Source: Pseudomonas putida
GTDB taxonomy: Bacteria; Pseudomonadota; Gammaproteobacteria; Pseudomonadales; Pseudomonadaceae
Reading direction: 5' to 3'
Assembly (NCBI RefSeq): GCF_028682175.1
Contig: NZ_JANHKS010000021.1
Location: forward strand, 26,815-90,814
Length of the DNA: 64,000 nt
The number at the start of each line of letters is the position of its first letter. Position 1 is the first letter of the stretch. Both the position numbers and the translations under genes were made by a program. Positions 26,401-38,400 of the stretch are shown one piece after another. The notes beneath the pieces are model-generated. The model was given only the letters and a program-made list of their open reading frames with translations, was not told the DNA's origin and made no database searches.

Positions 26401-29400
26401 CATGGTCCCGGCGCACCTGGTGACGCTGGACAAATTCCCGCTGTCGGCCAACGGCAAGCTGGACCGCAAGGCCCTGCCGGAACCGCAGGTGCAGCAACGG
26501 GCCTTCGAAGCGCCGCTGGCCGGTGTGGAAAGTACACTGGCCGAACTCTGGCAGGATCTGCTGGGCGTGAAGCAGGTTGGCCGGCAGGACAATTTCTTCG
26601 AACTGGGCGGCGATTCGATTCTCAGCCTGCAAATCGTTTCCCGCGCCAAGAAACGCGGGATCGGGCTGTCGCCACGGCAGATGTTCGAACGGCAGACCAT
26701 TGCCGAGCTGACGCAAGTGGCCCAAGTGGTCAACCACAGCGAAGCCGCTGCGCTCTCGCGCATCGAATTCAACCGCGACATCCCGCTGACGCCGATCCAG
26801 CACTGGTTCTTCGAGCAGCCCATGGCCAACCGCAGTCACTGGAACCAGTCGCTGCTCCTCACGCCATCCGAGGCTTTGGACCCAGTAGCCTTGGGCCAGG
26901 CGCTACAGGCGCTGGTCAATCATCACGACGCGCTGCGCATGAGCTTCGTCCAGCAGGACAACGGCCACTGGCAACAGCGTTATCGCGTCGAGGAAGACGC
27001 CGCACGCTTGCTCTGGCAGCGTGAGGTCGGGGCCCGGCAGCTCGCTGAAATCTGCGATGAAGCCCAGGCCAGCCTGCGCTTGAGCGACGGCCCGCTGCTG
27101 CGCGCCGTGCAGTTCAAACTGGCAGAAGGCGGCGAGCGTCTGCTGCTGGTGGTGCATCACCTGGTGGTGGACGGCGTGTCGTGGCGCCTGCTGCTCGAAG
27201 ACCTGCACAACGCCTACGTCCAGGCCCAGGCGGGTTTGACCATCGACCTGGGCGAGAAGGGCCTGCCGTTTCAGCGCTGGGCCAATCGCCTGCTCGACTT
27301 TGCCTACAGCGACGCGCTGCTTGCCGAAGCGGACTACTGGCGCAACTTGCCCGCCGCGCCGCAACTGCCGTGTGCCAACCCGCAAGGCAAGGCGCAGCAA
27401 AGCGGTGTGCAACATCAGCACCTGCAACTGGATGCCGCTCGCACCCAGGCGCTGCTCAACCAGGCGCCGGCGGCCTATCGCACCCAGATCAACGATCTGC
27501 TGCTGACCGCATTCACCCGCGCCCTTGCCCAGTGGAGCGGCCAGCCCCGCGCCTTGATCGCGCTGGAAGGCCATGGCCGCGAGGACCTGTTCGACGGCAT
27601 CGACCCGGCCCGTACTGTGGGCTGGTTCACCAGCCTGTACCCGGTCAGCCTGCAGGCCGACGACAGTCTCGATGCGGCGCTCAAACACACCAAGCAAACG
27701 CTGCGCGCCGTACCCAATGGCGGCCTGGGCTACGGTCTGCTGCGTCACCTGCGCGGCGAGGCGTTGCCGTCGCTGGAAGGCTGCGTGCTGTTCAACTACA
27801 TGGGTCGCGTGCAGGACAGCAGCGGGCTGTTCAGCCTGTCCGCTGAAGGCAGCGGTGCCCAACGTGCCGCCGATGCGCCGCTGGCCTGCGAATTGTCCAT
27901 CGATGCCCAGGTGCGCGACGGCCAGTTCAGCCTGACCTGCAGCTACAGCGGCGAACGTCACGAAGCAGCGTCGATCCAACGCCTGCTCGACGCCTACTCG
28001 GCAGCGTTGGACGAGGTCATCGAGCATTGCCGCAGCCACTCGGCGGTCACACCCTCGGACTTCCCCGCGCTGGAGTTGACCCAGGCGCAACTGGACGCAC
28101 TGCCGGTCGCCGCCCGCGATATCGAGCAGTTGTATCCGCTGACGCCGATGCAGCAGGGCCTGCTGTTCCACAGCGAACTGAGCGACGTGCAGTCCGCTGA
28201 CGATGCCCGCGACCTGTACATCAATCAGGTCGCGCTGGATGTCGATCACCTGCCACTGGCGCGATTCAAGTCGGCCTGGGCGGCAGCGGTGCAGCGTCAT
28301 CCGATTCTGCGCGCCTCGTTCCTGCGCTTGAGCGGCAGCCAGCAACCGGTGCAACTGATCCGCCGCGATGCGCAGCTTGAGGTCCGCGAACTGGACCTGC
28401 GCGGGCGCACCGAAGCACTCGGCGAAGTGCTGGCGGCCGAACGGGAAACCCCCTTCAACTTGCAGCAAGCGCCGCTGATGCGTGTGTTGCTGGTGCGCCA
28501 GAGCGAGACCCTGTGGAAACTGGTCTGGACCTTCCACCACATCCTGCTCGATGGCTGGAGCAGCGCGGCTGTGCTGGGCGAGGTGATCCAGGCGGCGATG
28601 TCCGATGCCGCGCCTCAGCCTGCCGGGCACTACGGCGATTACGTGCAGTGGCTCAACAGCCGCGACGCCGAACACAGCGCGCGGTTCTGGCAGACCCATC
28701 TGGCCGGTTTCGAACAACCGACGCTGATGGCCACGGCCCTGACCGCACCGACTTCGAGCAATGGCGAGCCGCTGCCGACCCAGGTGCTGGTCAAGACTAT
28801 GCATCTGGACAGCGAGCTGCTAGGCACGGCCGCCCGCCGCCAGCGCGTGACCGCCAATACCCTGATTCAAGCGGTCTGGGTGCTGCTGTTGCAGCGCTAC
28901 ACCGGTCAGCAGCGCGTGGCCTTCGGCGCCACGGTGTCTGGCCGCTCGGCCCAGGTGCCGGGCATCGAGCGCATGCTCGGGCTGTTCATCAACACCTTGC
29001 CGCTGGTGCAGGCACCCCAGGCGCAGCAGACGGTCGGTGACTGGCTCAATGAGCTGCAACAGCACAACCTCGAACTGCGTGAGCACGAACACACGCCGCT
29101 GTTTGAGGCCCAGCGCTACGCCGGGCATGCGGGCCGCGATCTGTTCGACAGCCTGGTGGTGTTCGAGAACTACCCGGTGGACGCCGTGCTGCGCGACAAG
29201 CAAGCCGGCGGCATCGAACTGGGCGCGGTCGAACTCAGCGACAAGACCCACTACCCGCTGAGCCTGGCGGTGGTGGCGGGCGAGCGCGCGCACATCCATG
29301 TGAACTACCACAGCAATGTGTTCAGCGCCGAACAAATCGAACGCCTGTGCGGGCATTTCCAGACACTGCTCGACGGCATTTGTCGCTTCCCTGAAGCGCG

Positions 29401-32400
29401 CATCGGCGACCTGTCGATGCTCACCCAGGATGACGTGAAGGAGATGCACGGCTGGAACCAGCCACCATTCTCGCCGTACGTTGATCGCCCGATTCACGAG
29501 CTGATTGCCGACCACGCCCGCTTGCGTCCCGATGCCTTTGCTCTGGTCCATGGCCAGCAGCGCCTGACCTTCGCCGAGTTCGACCGTCGCGCCAACCAGT
29601 TGGCCCACGCCTTGCGCGCTCGCGGCATCGGCACCGAAGTTCGGGTGGCGATTGCCATGGAGCGCGGGGTCGATCTCTGGCTGTCGTTCATGGCAGTGCT
29701 GAAAGCCGGTGGCGCCTACATCCCGCTGGACCCGGACTACCCGACCGAGCGCCTGCGCTACATGCTCGAAGACGGCGGCGTGAAGCTGCTGATTTCCCAC
29801 GACGCCGCGCTGGATAGGGTGCCGGTGGGCGATGTGCCGTTGCTCAATCTGGACCAGTTGGACGTCTCCGATGAGCCCGAAACCGCGCCCGAGGTGACGA
29901 TTCATCCGCAGCAACTGGCGTACCTGATCTACACCTCGGGTTCCACCGGCAAGCCAAAAGGTGCAGCCATCGCCCATGGCGACATCTCGATGCACATCCA
30001 GACCATCGGCGAGCGCTATCGCTTCACTGCCGAGGACCGGAAATTCCACTTCCTGTCGATCAGCTTCGACGGCGCCCACGAAGGCTGGATGATGCCGATG
30101 TGTTACGGCGCCCGCGTGGTGCTGCGGGATCAGGAACTGTGGAGCGTCGAGCAGACTTACGAGACGTTGATCCACGAAGGCATCACCGTCGCGTCCTTCC
30201 CGCCAAGCTACCTGCGCCAGTTGTCCGACTGGGCCGGCTTGCAAGGCAAGGGGCCGGGGGTGAAAACCTACTGCTTCGCCGGGGAAGCCTTCAGCCGCGA
30301 GATGCTGCATGACGTGATCCGCAACCTGCAGCCGCTGTGGATCATCAACGGCTACGGCCCGACTGAAACCGTGGTCACCCCGACCCTGTGGCTGGCGTCC
30401 GCCGAGACCGCCGACTTCACCACGGCCTATGCGCCAATCGGTGACCTGGTGGGGGATCGTCAGGGCTACGTGATGGACGCGGATCTGAACCCGCTGCCTC
30501 AAGGCATCGCTGGCGAACTCTATCTGGGCGGCGCGGTTGCGCGGGGTTATCTGGACCGTCCCGGCGCCACCGCCGAACGCTTCCTGCCGCATCCATTCCG
30601 GGCCGGCGAGCGCATCTATCGCAGTGGCGACCGTGTGCGCCTGAATAGTCAGGGCCTGCTGGAATACCTGGGCCGTATCGACCACCAGATCAAGATTCGT
30701 GGCTTTCGCATCGAGGCCGGTGAAATCGAGGCGGCACTCAAGGGTTGCGAAGGCGTGCGCGAAGCGCTGGTCATCGTGCGTGACGGAGCGAACGGCAAAC
30801 AGCTTCTCGGGTACGTCGGCGGCAACGATCTGAACGAAGAGCAGATCAAGCAGCAACTCAAAGTGACCCTGCCCGAATACATGGTCCCGGCCCACATCAT
30901 CTGCATGGCACGTCTGCCGCAGTTGCCCAACGGCAAGCTGGACCGCAACGCATTGCCGGCGCCGCAACTCGCTTCCAGCGATTACCAGGCGCCGCAAAGC
31001 CAGATCGAACAGCAACTGGCGGCCCTCTGGCAGCCACTGCTGGGCATTGATGCGGTAGGGCGTAATGATCACTTCTTCGAGCTGGGCGGCCATTCGCTGC
31101 TGGCGATGCAACTGATCTCGCGCCTGCGTCATGAACATGAACTGAGCGTGCCATTGCGGCTGTTGTTCGAAGCACCGCGGCTGGCGGATTTCGCCCTGCG
31201 CATCGAGCAACTGGAGCAGCCGGGCAAGCAACTGGAACTCATCAAGCGCAACGCCAGCCAGGCGGTGCAGTCGTTCTCGCAACAGCGGTTGTGGTTCCTC
31301 GACCAGTTGCAGCCGGGCGGCCACACCTACAACCTGCCGGGCGCGGTGCGTCTGCGCGGTGAGGTGAATGAGGCTGCGCTGCAATCGGCGTTCGACGGCC
31401 TGACCGCACGGCACGAGGTGTTGCGCACGCGATTCATGGCGGGCGAAGGCGTGCCGTTGCAGCAGATCGATGCGGCGGGCGCGGTGCAGATCGAACGGCT
31501 GGACATCAGCGGCGAAGCCGACGCCGAAGCGGCGTTCAAGGCGCTCGCGCAGGAGTTCGTCAAGCGTCCGTTCGACCTCTCGCAAAGCCCGGTCTGGCGC
31601 GTGGCGCTGGTGCGGGTGGCGGCCGATGAGCAGCGCCTGCTGCTGTGCCTGCACCACATGATCTCCGACGGTTGGTCGGTGCGGGTGTTGTTGCAGGAGT
31701 TCAGCGAGCTGTATCGCGCTGCCGTGGAAAATCGCGCGCCGTTGTTGGCGCCGTTGCCGTTGCAGTACGCCGATTTTGCCGTCTGGCAGCGTGAATGGCT
31801 GGCGGCGGGCGAGGGCGAGCGGCAGCTCGATTACTGGCGCGAACAACTGGGCGACGAGCACCCGGTGCTGGAATTGCCGAGCGACCGGCCACGTCCTGCG
31901 CAGCAGAGCTATCAGGGCGACCGCCTGCTCTTCGACTTCGATGAGGCCTTCAGCCAGCGCCTGCGCGGGTTCGCCAGGCAGCAGGGCGTGACGCCATTCA
32001 TGGCGATTCTGTCTGCGTATCAGGTTCTGTTGCATCGCCTCAGCGGGCAGAGCGATCTGCGCGTCGGCGTACCGATTGCCGGGCGTTCGCGTCTGGAGGT
32101 GGAAGGCCTGATCGGCTTCTTCGTCAGCACCCAGGTGCTGCGTGCCCAGGTGTCTGCCGAGCTGACGTTCCGTGAGGTGCTGGAACAGGCCAACGCTGCG
32201 ACGCTGGGTGCCCAGGCTCACCAGGATTTGCCTTTCGAACAGCTGGTGGAAGCCTTGCAGCCGCAGCGCAGCCTTAGCCATAACCCGCTGTTCCAGGTGG
32301 CCTACGACCACCAGCAGCGCGACTTCGAACCGCTGTCCGGCTTGCCGGGGCTGGCGGCCGACGTGCTGCCGCTGGACGACGGGAGCAGCCAGTTCGACCT

Positions 32401-35400
32401 AGCGCTCAACACCCATGAAGACGCCGATGGTGGTTTGGGTGGGTCGTGGAATTACGCCACGGATCTGTTCGACCACGGCACGGTCGAGCGCTTGCACCAG
32501 CGTTTCGTGCAGTTGTTTGCGCAGTTGCTGGAGCAGCCGGATGCGGCGATTGGTGATTTTGAATTGCTGGACTTGCAGGACCGGGCGCAGTTGGCTGTGG
32601 TCAATGACACCGCGCGGGGATGGGCGACTGACGATTTCGTTGTACATCGGCAGTTTGAGCGCTTGGCTCAGTTGCATCCTGATCGTGAAGCTTTGCTCTT
32701 TGGCGAACAATCGCTGACCTATCTGGAACTGCATCAGCGTGCAAACCAGCTTGCGCATTACCTGCGCGCTCAAGGTGTGGGGCGTGAGTCGTTGGTGGGC
32801 GTTGCCGCGCTGCGTTCGATTGAAATGGTGGTCGCGCTATATGCCGTGGTGAAGGCCGGCGCTGCCTATGTGCCGCTGGACCCGGAATACCCCGCAGACC
32901 GTCTGCGCTACATGCTGGAAGACGCGGGCGTTGGCCTGGTGTTGAGCCATGATGCGGTCATCGATGACTTGCCGGTAGTGGAAGGCGTGCAGGTGCTGAA
33001 TCTGGATCGTCTGGATGTCAGTGGTCAGCCTGTTACCTCGCCGGTGGTTGAGATTCACCCTGAGCAACTGGCCTACATGATCTACACCTCCGGCTCGACC
33101 GGTAAGCCAAAAGGGGCGGGCAACACCCACGCAGCGCTGTTCAACCGCCTGGCGTGGATGCAGGACGCGTATCAACTCGATGCAACCGACGCCGTCCTGC
33201 AAAAGACACCATTCAGCTTCGACGTCTCAGTCTGGGAGTTTTTCTGGCCTCTGATGGTCGGTGCCCGGCTGGTCATGGCGAAGCCGGGAGATCATCGCGA
33301 TCCTGCGCTGCTCACCAATCTCATCGATCAGCATCAGATCACCACGCTGCACTTCGTGCCGTCGATGCTGGCCGCGTTCATGGCTCAGGACGATCTGTCC
33401 GACTGCACGTCGCTGAAACGCATCGTCTGCTCCGGCGAAGCCTTGCCTGCCGATCTGGCCCGAGAAACGCTGCAGCGCCTGCCGAATGCCGGGCTGTTCA
33501 ACCTCTACGGCCCGACCGAAGCCGCCATCGACGTCACCCACTGGACGTGCCGCAACGAACCGGGTGCCTCTGTGCCCATCGGTCGTCCGATTGCCAACCT
33601 GCAAGTCCACATCCTTGACAGCCGCCTCAACCCGCAACCCATTGGCGTACCGGGCGAGCTGTACATCGGCGGCGACGGCCTGGCTCGCGGTTATCATCTG
33701 CGTCCTGGCCTCACGGCCGAGCGCTTCGTCGCGAGCCCATTCGGCAAGGGCCAGCGCCTGTACCGCACCGGCGACCTGGCGCGCTGGCGTGCCGACGGCG
33801 CGGTGGAATATTTGGGCCGTCTCGATCACCAGATCAAGCTGCGCGGTCTGCGGGTGGAAATCGGTGAGATCGAATCGGCGCTGCTGGATCATCCGGCGAT
33901 CAGCGAAGCGGTGGTGGTCGCCCGGCAGCTCGCGACCGGTATGCAACTGGTGGGTTATGTCGTCGCGCAAGCTTTCGACGAAGAGCAACTGCGCACCCAG
34001 CTCAAACAACGCCTGCCGGACTACATGGTCCCGGCGCACCTGGTGATGTTGGAGAAATTCCCGCTGTCGGCCAACGGCAAACTGGACCGCAAGGCCCTGC
34101 CAGAACCGCAGGTGCAGCAGCGGGCGTTTGAAGCGCCGCTGGCCGGTGTGGAAAGTACACTGGCTGAACTCTGGCAGGATCTGCTGGGCGTGAAGCAGGT
34201 TGGCCGACAGGACAATTTCTTCGAACTGGGCGGGCATTCGCTGCTGGGCATTCAACTGGTGGCGCAGATTCGTCGCGAGCTCAAGCTGGAACTGCCGCTG
34301 CGCGCGCTGTTCGATTCGGCGGTGCTGGCAGACCTTGCGCACTACCTGAGCACCCGCGCCGAACGGGCGGCATTGCCAGCCTTGTTGCCTCGGGGTGAAC
34401 TTGCCTTTGCCCCGCAATCCTTCGCCCAGCAGCGCCTGTGGTTCCTGGCGCAACTGGAGCCGGAAAGCGCCGCCTACAACCTGCCCTGTGTGCTGAACCT
34501 GAGCGGTGCGCTGGACATCGATGCGCTGCAACACAGCTTCGACGCCCTGGCAGCCCGCCATGAAAGCCTGCGTACATGCTTCCAGCCCGGCGAGGCGGGC
34601 GTGCCGTTGCAGCGCATCCTGCCGTTGGCCGGCGTGAACATCGCCCGGCATGACCTGCGCGACAGTGCGGCGATGGAGGGCGACTTCGCCGACCTGGCCC
34701 ACGGCTTCATGAACCAGCCGTTCGATCTCGATGCCCCTCAGGCGCCGTGGCGCGTGGCGTTGGTGCGAGTCGGCCAGGATCAGTGGCGCCTGTTGCTGTG
34801 CATGCACCACATCATCTCCGATGGCTGGTCGGTGCAGCTCATGCTCGAAGATTTCGCCCGTCTGTACCGCAGCTTCGCTGATGGCCAGCAATCTCTACTG
34901 CCCGCCCTGAGCGTGCAGTACGCCGACTACGCCAGTTGGCAGCGCGAAGTGCTCAGTGGGCCCGAACGCGAACGGCAGTTGAGCTGGTGGCACGAGGCGC
35001 TGGGCAACGAGCATCCGGTGCTGGAGCTGCCGGCTGACCGCTCGCGGCCTGCCGAGCGCGATGGCAAGGGCGGGCGGCATGCCTTCGTGCTGCCCCAGGA
35101 TCTGGCCGACAGACTGCGACACACGGCCCGGGCGCAGGATGCCACGCTGTTCATGCTGTTCCTGGCCTCGTTCGACACCCTGCTGTATCGCCTCAGCGGT
35201 CAGCGTGACCTGCGCATCGGCGTGCCGGTGGCGGGCCGTGCCGAGGTGCAGACCCAGGGGCTGATCGGCTTCTTCGTCAACACCCTGGTGCTGCGTGCCC
35301 AGGTCAGCGGTGATCTGCCGTTCGCCCGGTTGCTGGCGCAGGTGAAAGACAACCTGCTCGGCGCCCATGCCCACCAGGACCTGCCGTTCGAGCAACTGGT

Positions 35401-38400
35401 GGAAGCCTTGCAACCGGCGCGCAGCCTGAGCGTCAACCCGTTGTTCCAAGTCAGCTACAACCACCAGCAGCAACCGGACATGTCGCTGCTGCAATTCGAC
35501 GGCCTGAGCATCGAAGCGCAGCAGTGGGACATCAAGGGTGCGCAGTTCGACCTGGTGCTCGGCACCTTCGAGCATCAGGACGGGCGCATCAGCGGCTACC
35601 TTGATTACGCCACAGACCTGTTCGATGCCTCGACCGTCGAGCGCCTGTACGGCCAATTGCTGACGGTGTTGAACGCGGTTTGCGCGCAACCGCACACCGC
35701 CATCGGCGACCTGCCGTTGCTGGGCGAGGCGGACCTGGTGGCGCTGGATCGGTGGAACACGCCGCCGTTCTCGCCCTACGTCGAGCGCCCGATTCATGAG
35801 CTGATCGCCGACCATGCCCGCTCGCGTCCCGATGCCATCGCTCTGGTCCACGGCGAACAGCGCCTGACCTTCGCCGAGTTCGACCGCCGTGCCAATCAGC
35901 TTGCCCACGCCTTGCGCGCTCGCGGCATCGGCACCGAAGTTCGGGTGGCGATTGCCATGGAGCGCGGTGTGGACTTGTGGTTGTCGTTCATGGCAGTGCT
36001 GAAAGCCGGTGGCGCCTACATCCCGCTGGACCCGGATTACCCGACCGAGCGCCTGCGCTACATGCTCGAAGACGGCGGCGTGAAGCTGCTGATCTCCCAC
36101 GATGCCGCGCTGGATCGCGTGCCCGTGGGTGATGTGCCGCTGCTCAATCTGGATCAGCTGGATGTCTCGGATGAGCCCGAAACCGCGCCAGAGGTGAAGA
36201 TTCATCCTCAGCAACTGGCGTACCTGATCTACACCTCGGGTTCGACCGGCAAGCCGAAGGGCGCCGCCATCGCCCACGGCGACATCTCGATGCACATCCA
36301 GACCATCGGCGAGCGTTATCGCTTCACCGCCGAGGACCGGAAATTCCACTTCCTGTCGATCAGCTTCGACGGTGCCCACGAAGGCTGGATGATGCCGATG
36401 TGTTACGGCGCCCGCGTCGTACTGCGGGATCAGGAACTGTGGAGCGTCGAGCAGACTTACGACACGCTGATTCGCGAAGGCATCACCGTGGCGTCGTTCC
36501 CGCCGAGCTACCTGCGCCAGTTGTCCGACTGGGCGGGTTTGCAGGGCAAGGGGCCGGGGGTGAAAACCTACTGCTTTGCCGGTGAAGCCTTCAGCCGCGA
36601 AATGCTGCATGACGTCATCCGCAACCTGCAGCCGCTGTGGATCATCAACGGCTACGGCCCGACTGAAACTGTGGTCACGCCGACCCTGTGGCTGGCGTCT
36701 GCGCAGACGGCGGATTTCACCACGGCCTATGCGCCAATCGGTGACCTGGTGGGGGACCGCCAGGGCTACGTGATGGACGCGGATCTGAACCCGCTGCCTC
36801 AAGGCATCGCTGGCGAACTGTACCTGGGTGGCGCCGTGGCGCGGGGTTATCTGGACCGTCCGGGCGCCACTGCCGAACGCTTCCTGCCGCATCCATTCCG
36901 GGCCGGCGAGCGCATCTATCGCAGTGGCGACCGTGTGCGCCTGAACAGCCAGGGCCTGCTGGAATACCTGGGCCGCATCGACCACCAGATCAAGATTCGC
37001 GGCTTCCGCATCGAGGCCGGTGAAATCGAGGCGGCACTCAAGGGTTACGAAGGCGTGCGTGAAGCGCTGGTCATCGTGCGTGACGGGGCGAACGGCAAAC
37101 AGCTTCTTGGGTACGTCGGCGGCAATGATCTCAATGAAGAGCAGATCAAGCAGCAACTGAGCCTTACGCTGCCGGAATACATGGTGCCGCACTACATCGT
37201 CTGCATGGAGCGCCTGCCGCAGTTGCCCAACGGCAAGCTCGACCGCAACGCGCTGCCCAATCCGCACGTCAGCAGCCACAGCTTCGAAGCGCCTCAGGGC
37301 GAGCGCGAAGAGCACTTGGCAAAAGTCTGGCAGCAGCTGTTGGGTGTCGAAAGCGTCAGCCGTCAGGACAGTTTCTTCGAGCTGGGCGGTGACTCGATCC
37401 AGTCGCTGGCGGTGATTACCCGTCTGCGTCAGGTTGGCTTGAAACTGCTGCCCAAGGACGTGTTCAGCCACCCACGGCTCAAAGACCTGGCCCTGCGCCT
37501 GACCCTGGTCGAGGCCACTGGTAAAGTGCTGGTCGATGAAACACCAACCGGCGAGCTGCCGTTGACGCCGATCCAGGCGCATTTCTTCGAGCAGCCGATG
37601 GTCAACCGTGCGCACTTCAACCAGGCGCTGCTGCTGGAGGTTAAGCGCCCGGTCGAGGCGCCGCTGTTGGCCCGTGCGCTGGAAGCGGTGCTGCGTCATC
37701 ACGATGGTTTGAACCTGAGCTTCCGGCAGTTGGCCGACAACCGCTGGCAGCAGGCTTACCGGGAAACACCGGTCAGCGACAGTCTGTGGGTGCGTGACGT
37801 CGCCGATGACACCGAGCTGACCGCCCTGTGCGAGCAGGCCCAGCGCAGCCTCGACCTGCAGGACGGCCCCTTGCTGCGGCTGGTACTGGCGCAGATGCCG
37901 GACGCCAGTGAGCAGCGCCTGCTGCTGGTCGCGCACCACCTGGTGGTGGACGGTGTGTCCTGGCGCGTGTTGCTGGAGGACCTGGCCCGTGCCTATGCGC
38001 AACTGGCGTCGAACAGCGTCGTCAATCTTGGCCCGAAAGCCAGCAGCTACCAGCGCTGGGTGCGCCACTTGCAGCAGGCAGCACTGAGCCCTGAACGTGA
38101 AGCCGAGGCTGGGCAGTGGCTGGCGCAGGTCGGTCCGGATAATACCCAATGGCCGGTAGACGACGCTCAGGGGCGTGCGATGCAGCAGGATCTCGAACAG
38201 TGTGAATTGCTGCTCGATGCCGACTCGACCCGCCGCCTGTTGCGCGAAGCTCCGGCGGCGCTGGATGCGCGAATCGATGAAATCCTGTTGGCGGCATTGG
38301 CCCACACGCTCGCAGGCTGGACCGGTCGCAGCGACAACCTCGTTGCCCTGGAAGGTCATGGCCGCGAGGCGCTGTCCGAGGCGCTGGATGTGGGCCGAAC

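Noticed and set aside
24990..37260. Repeated DNA in the NRPS gene as a possible CRISPR or tandem array
   Set aside because: The repeats are about 1.5 kb, in frame, and correspond to A domains; there are no short regular spacers. No CRISPR array was seen anywhere in the window.
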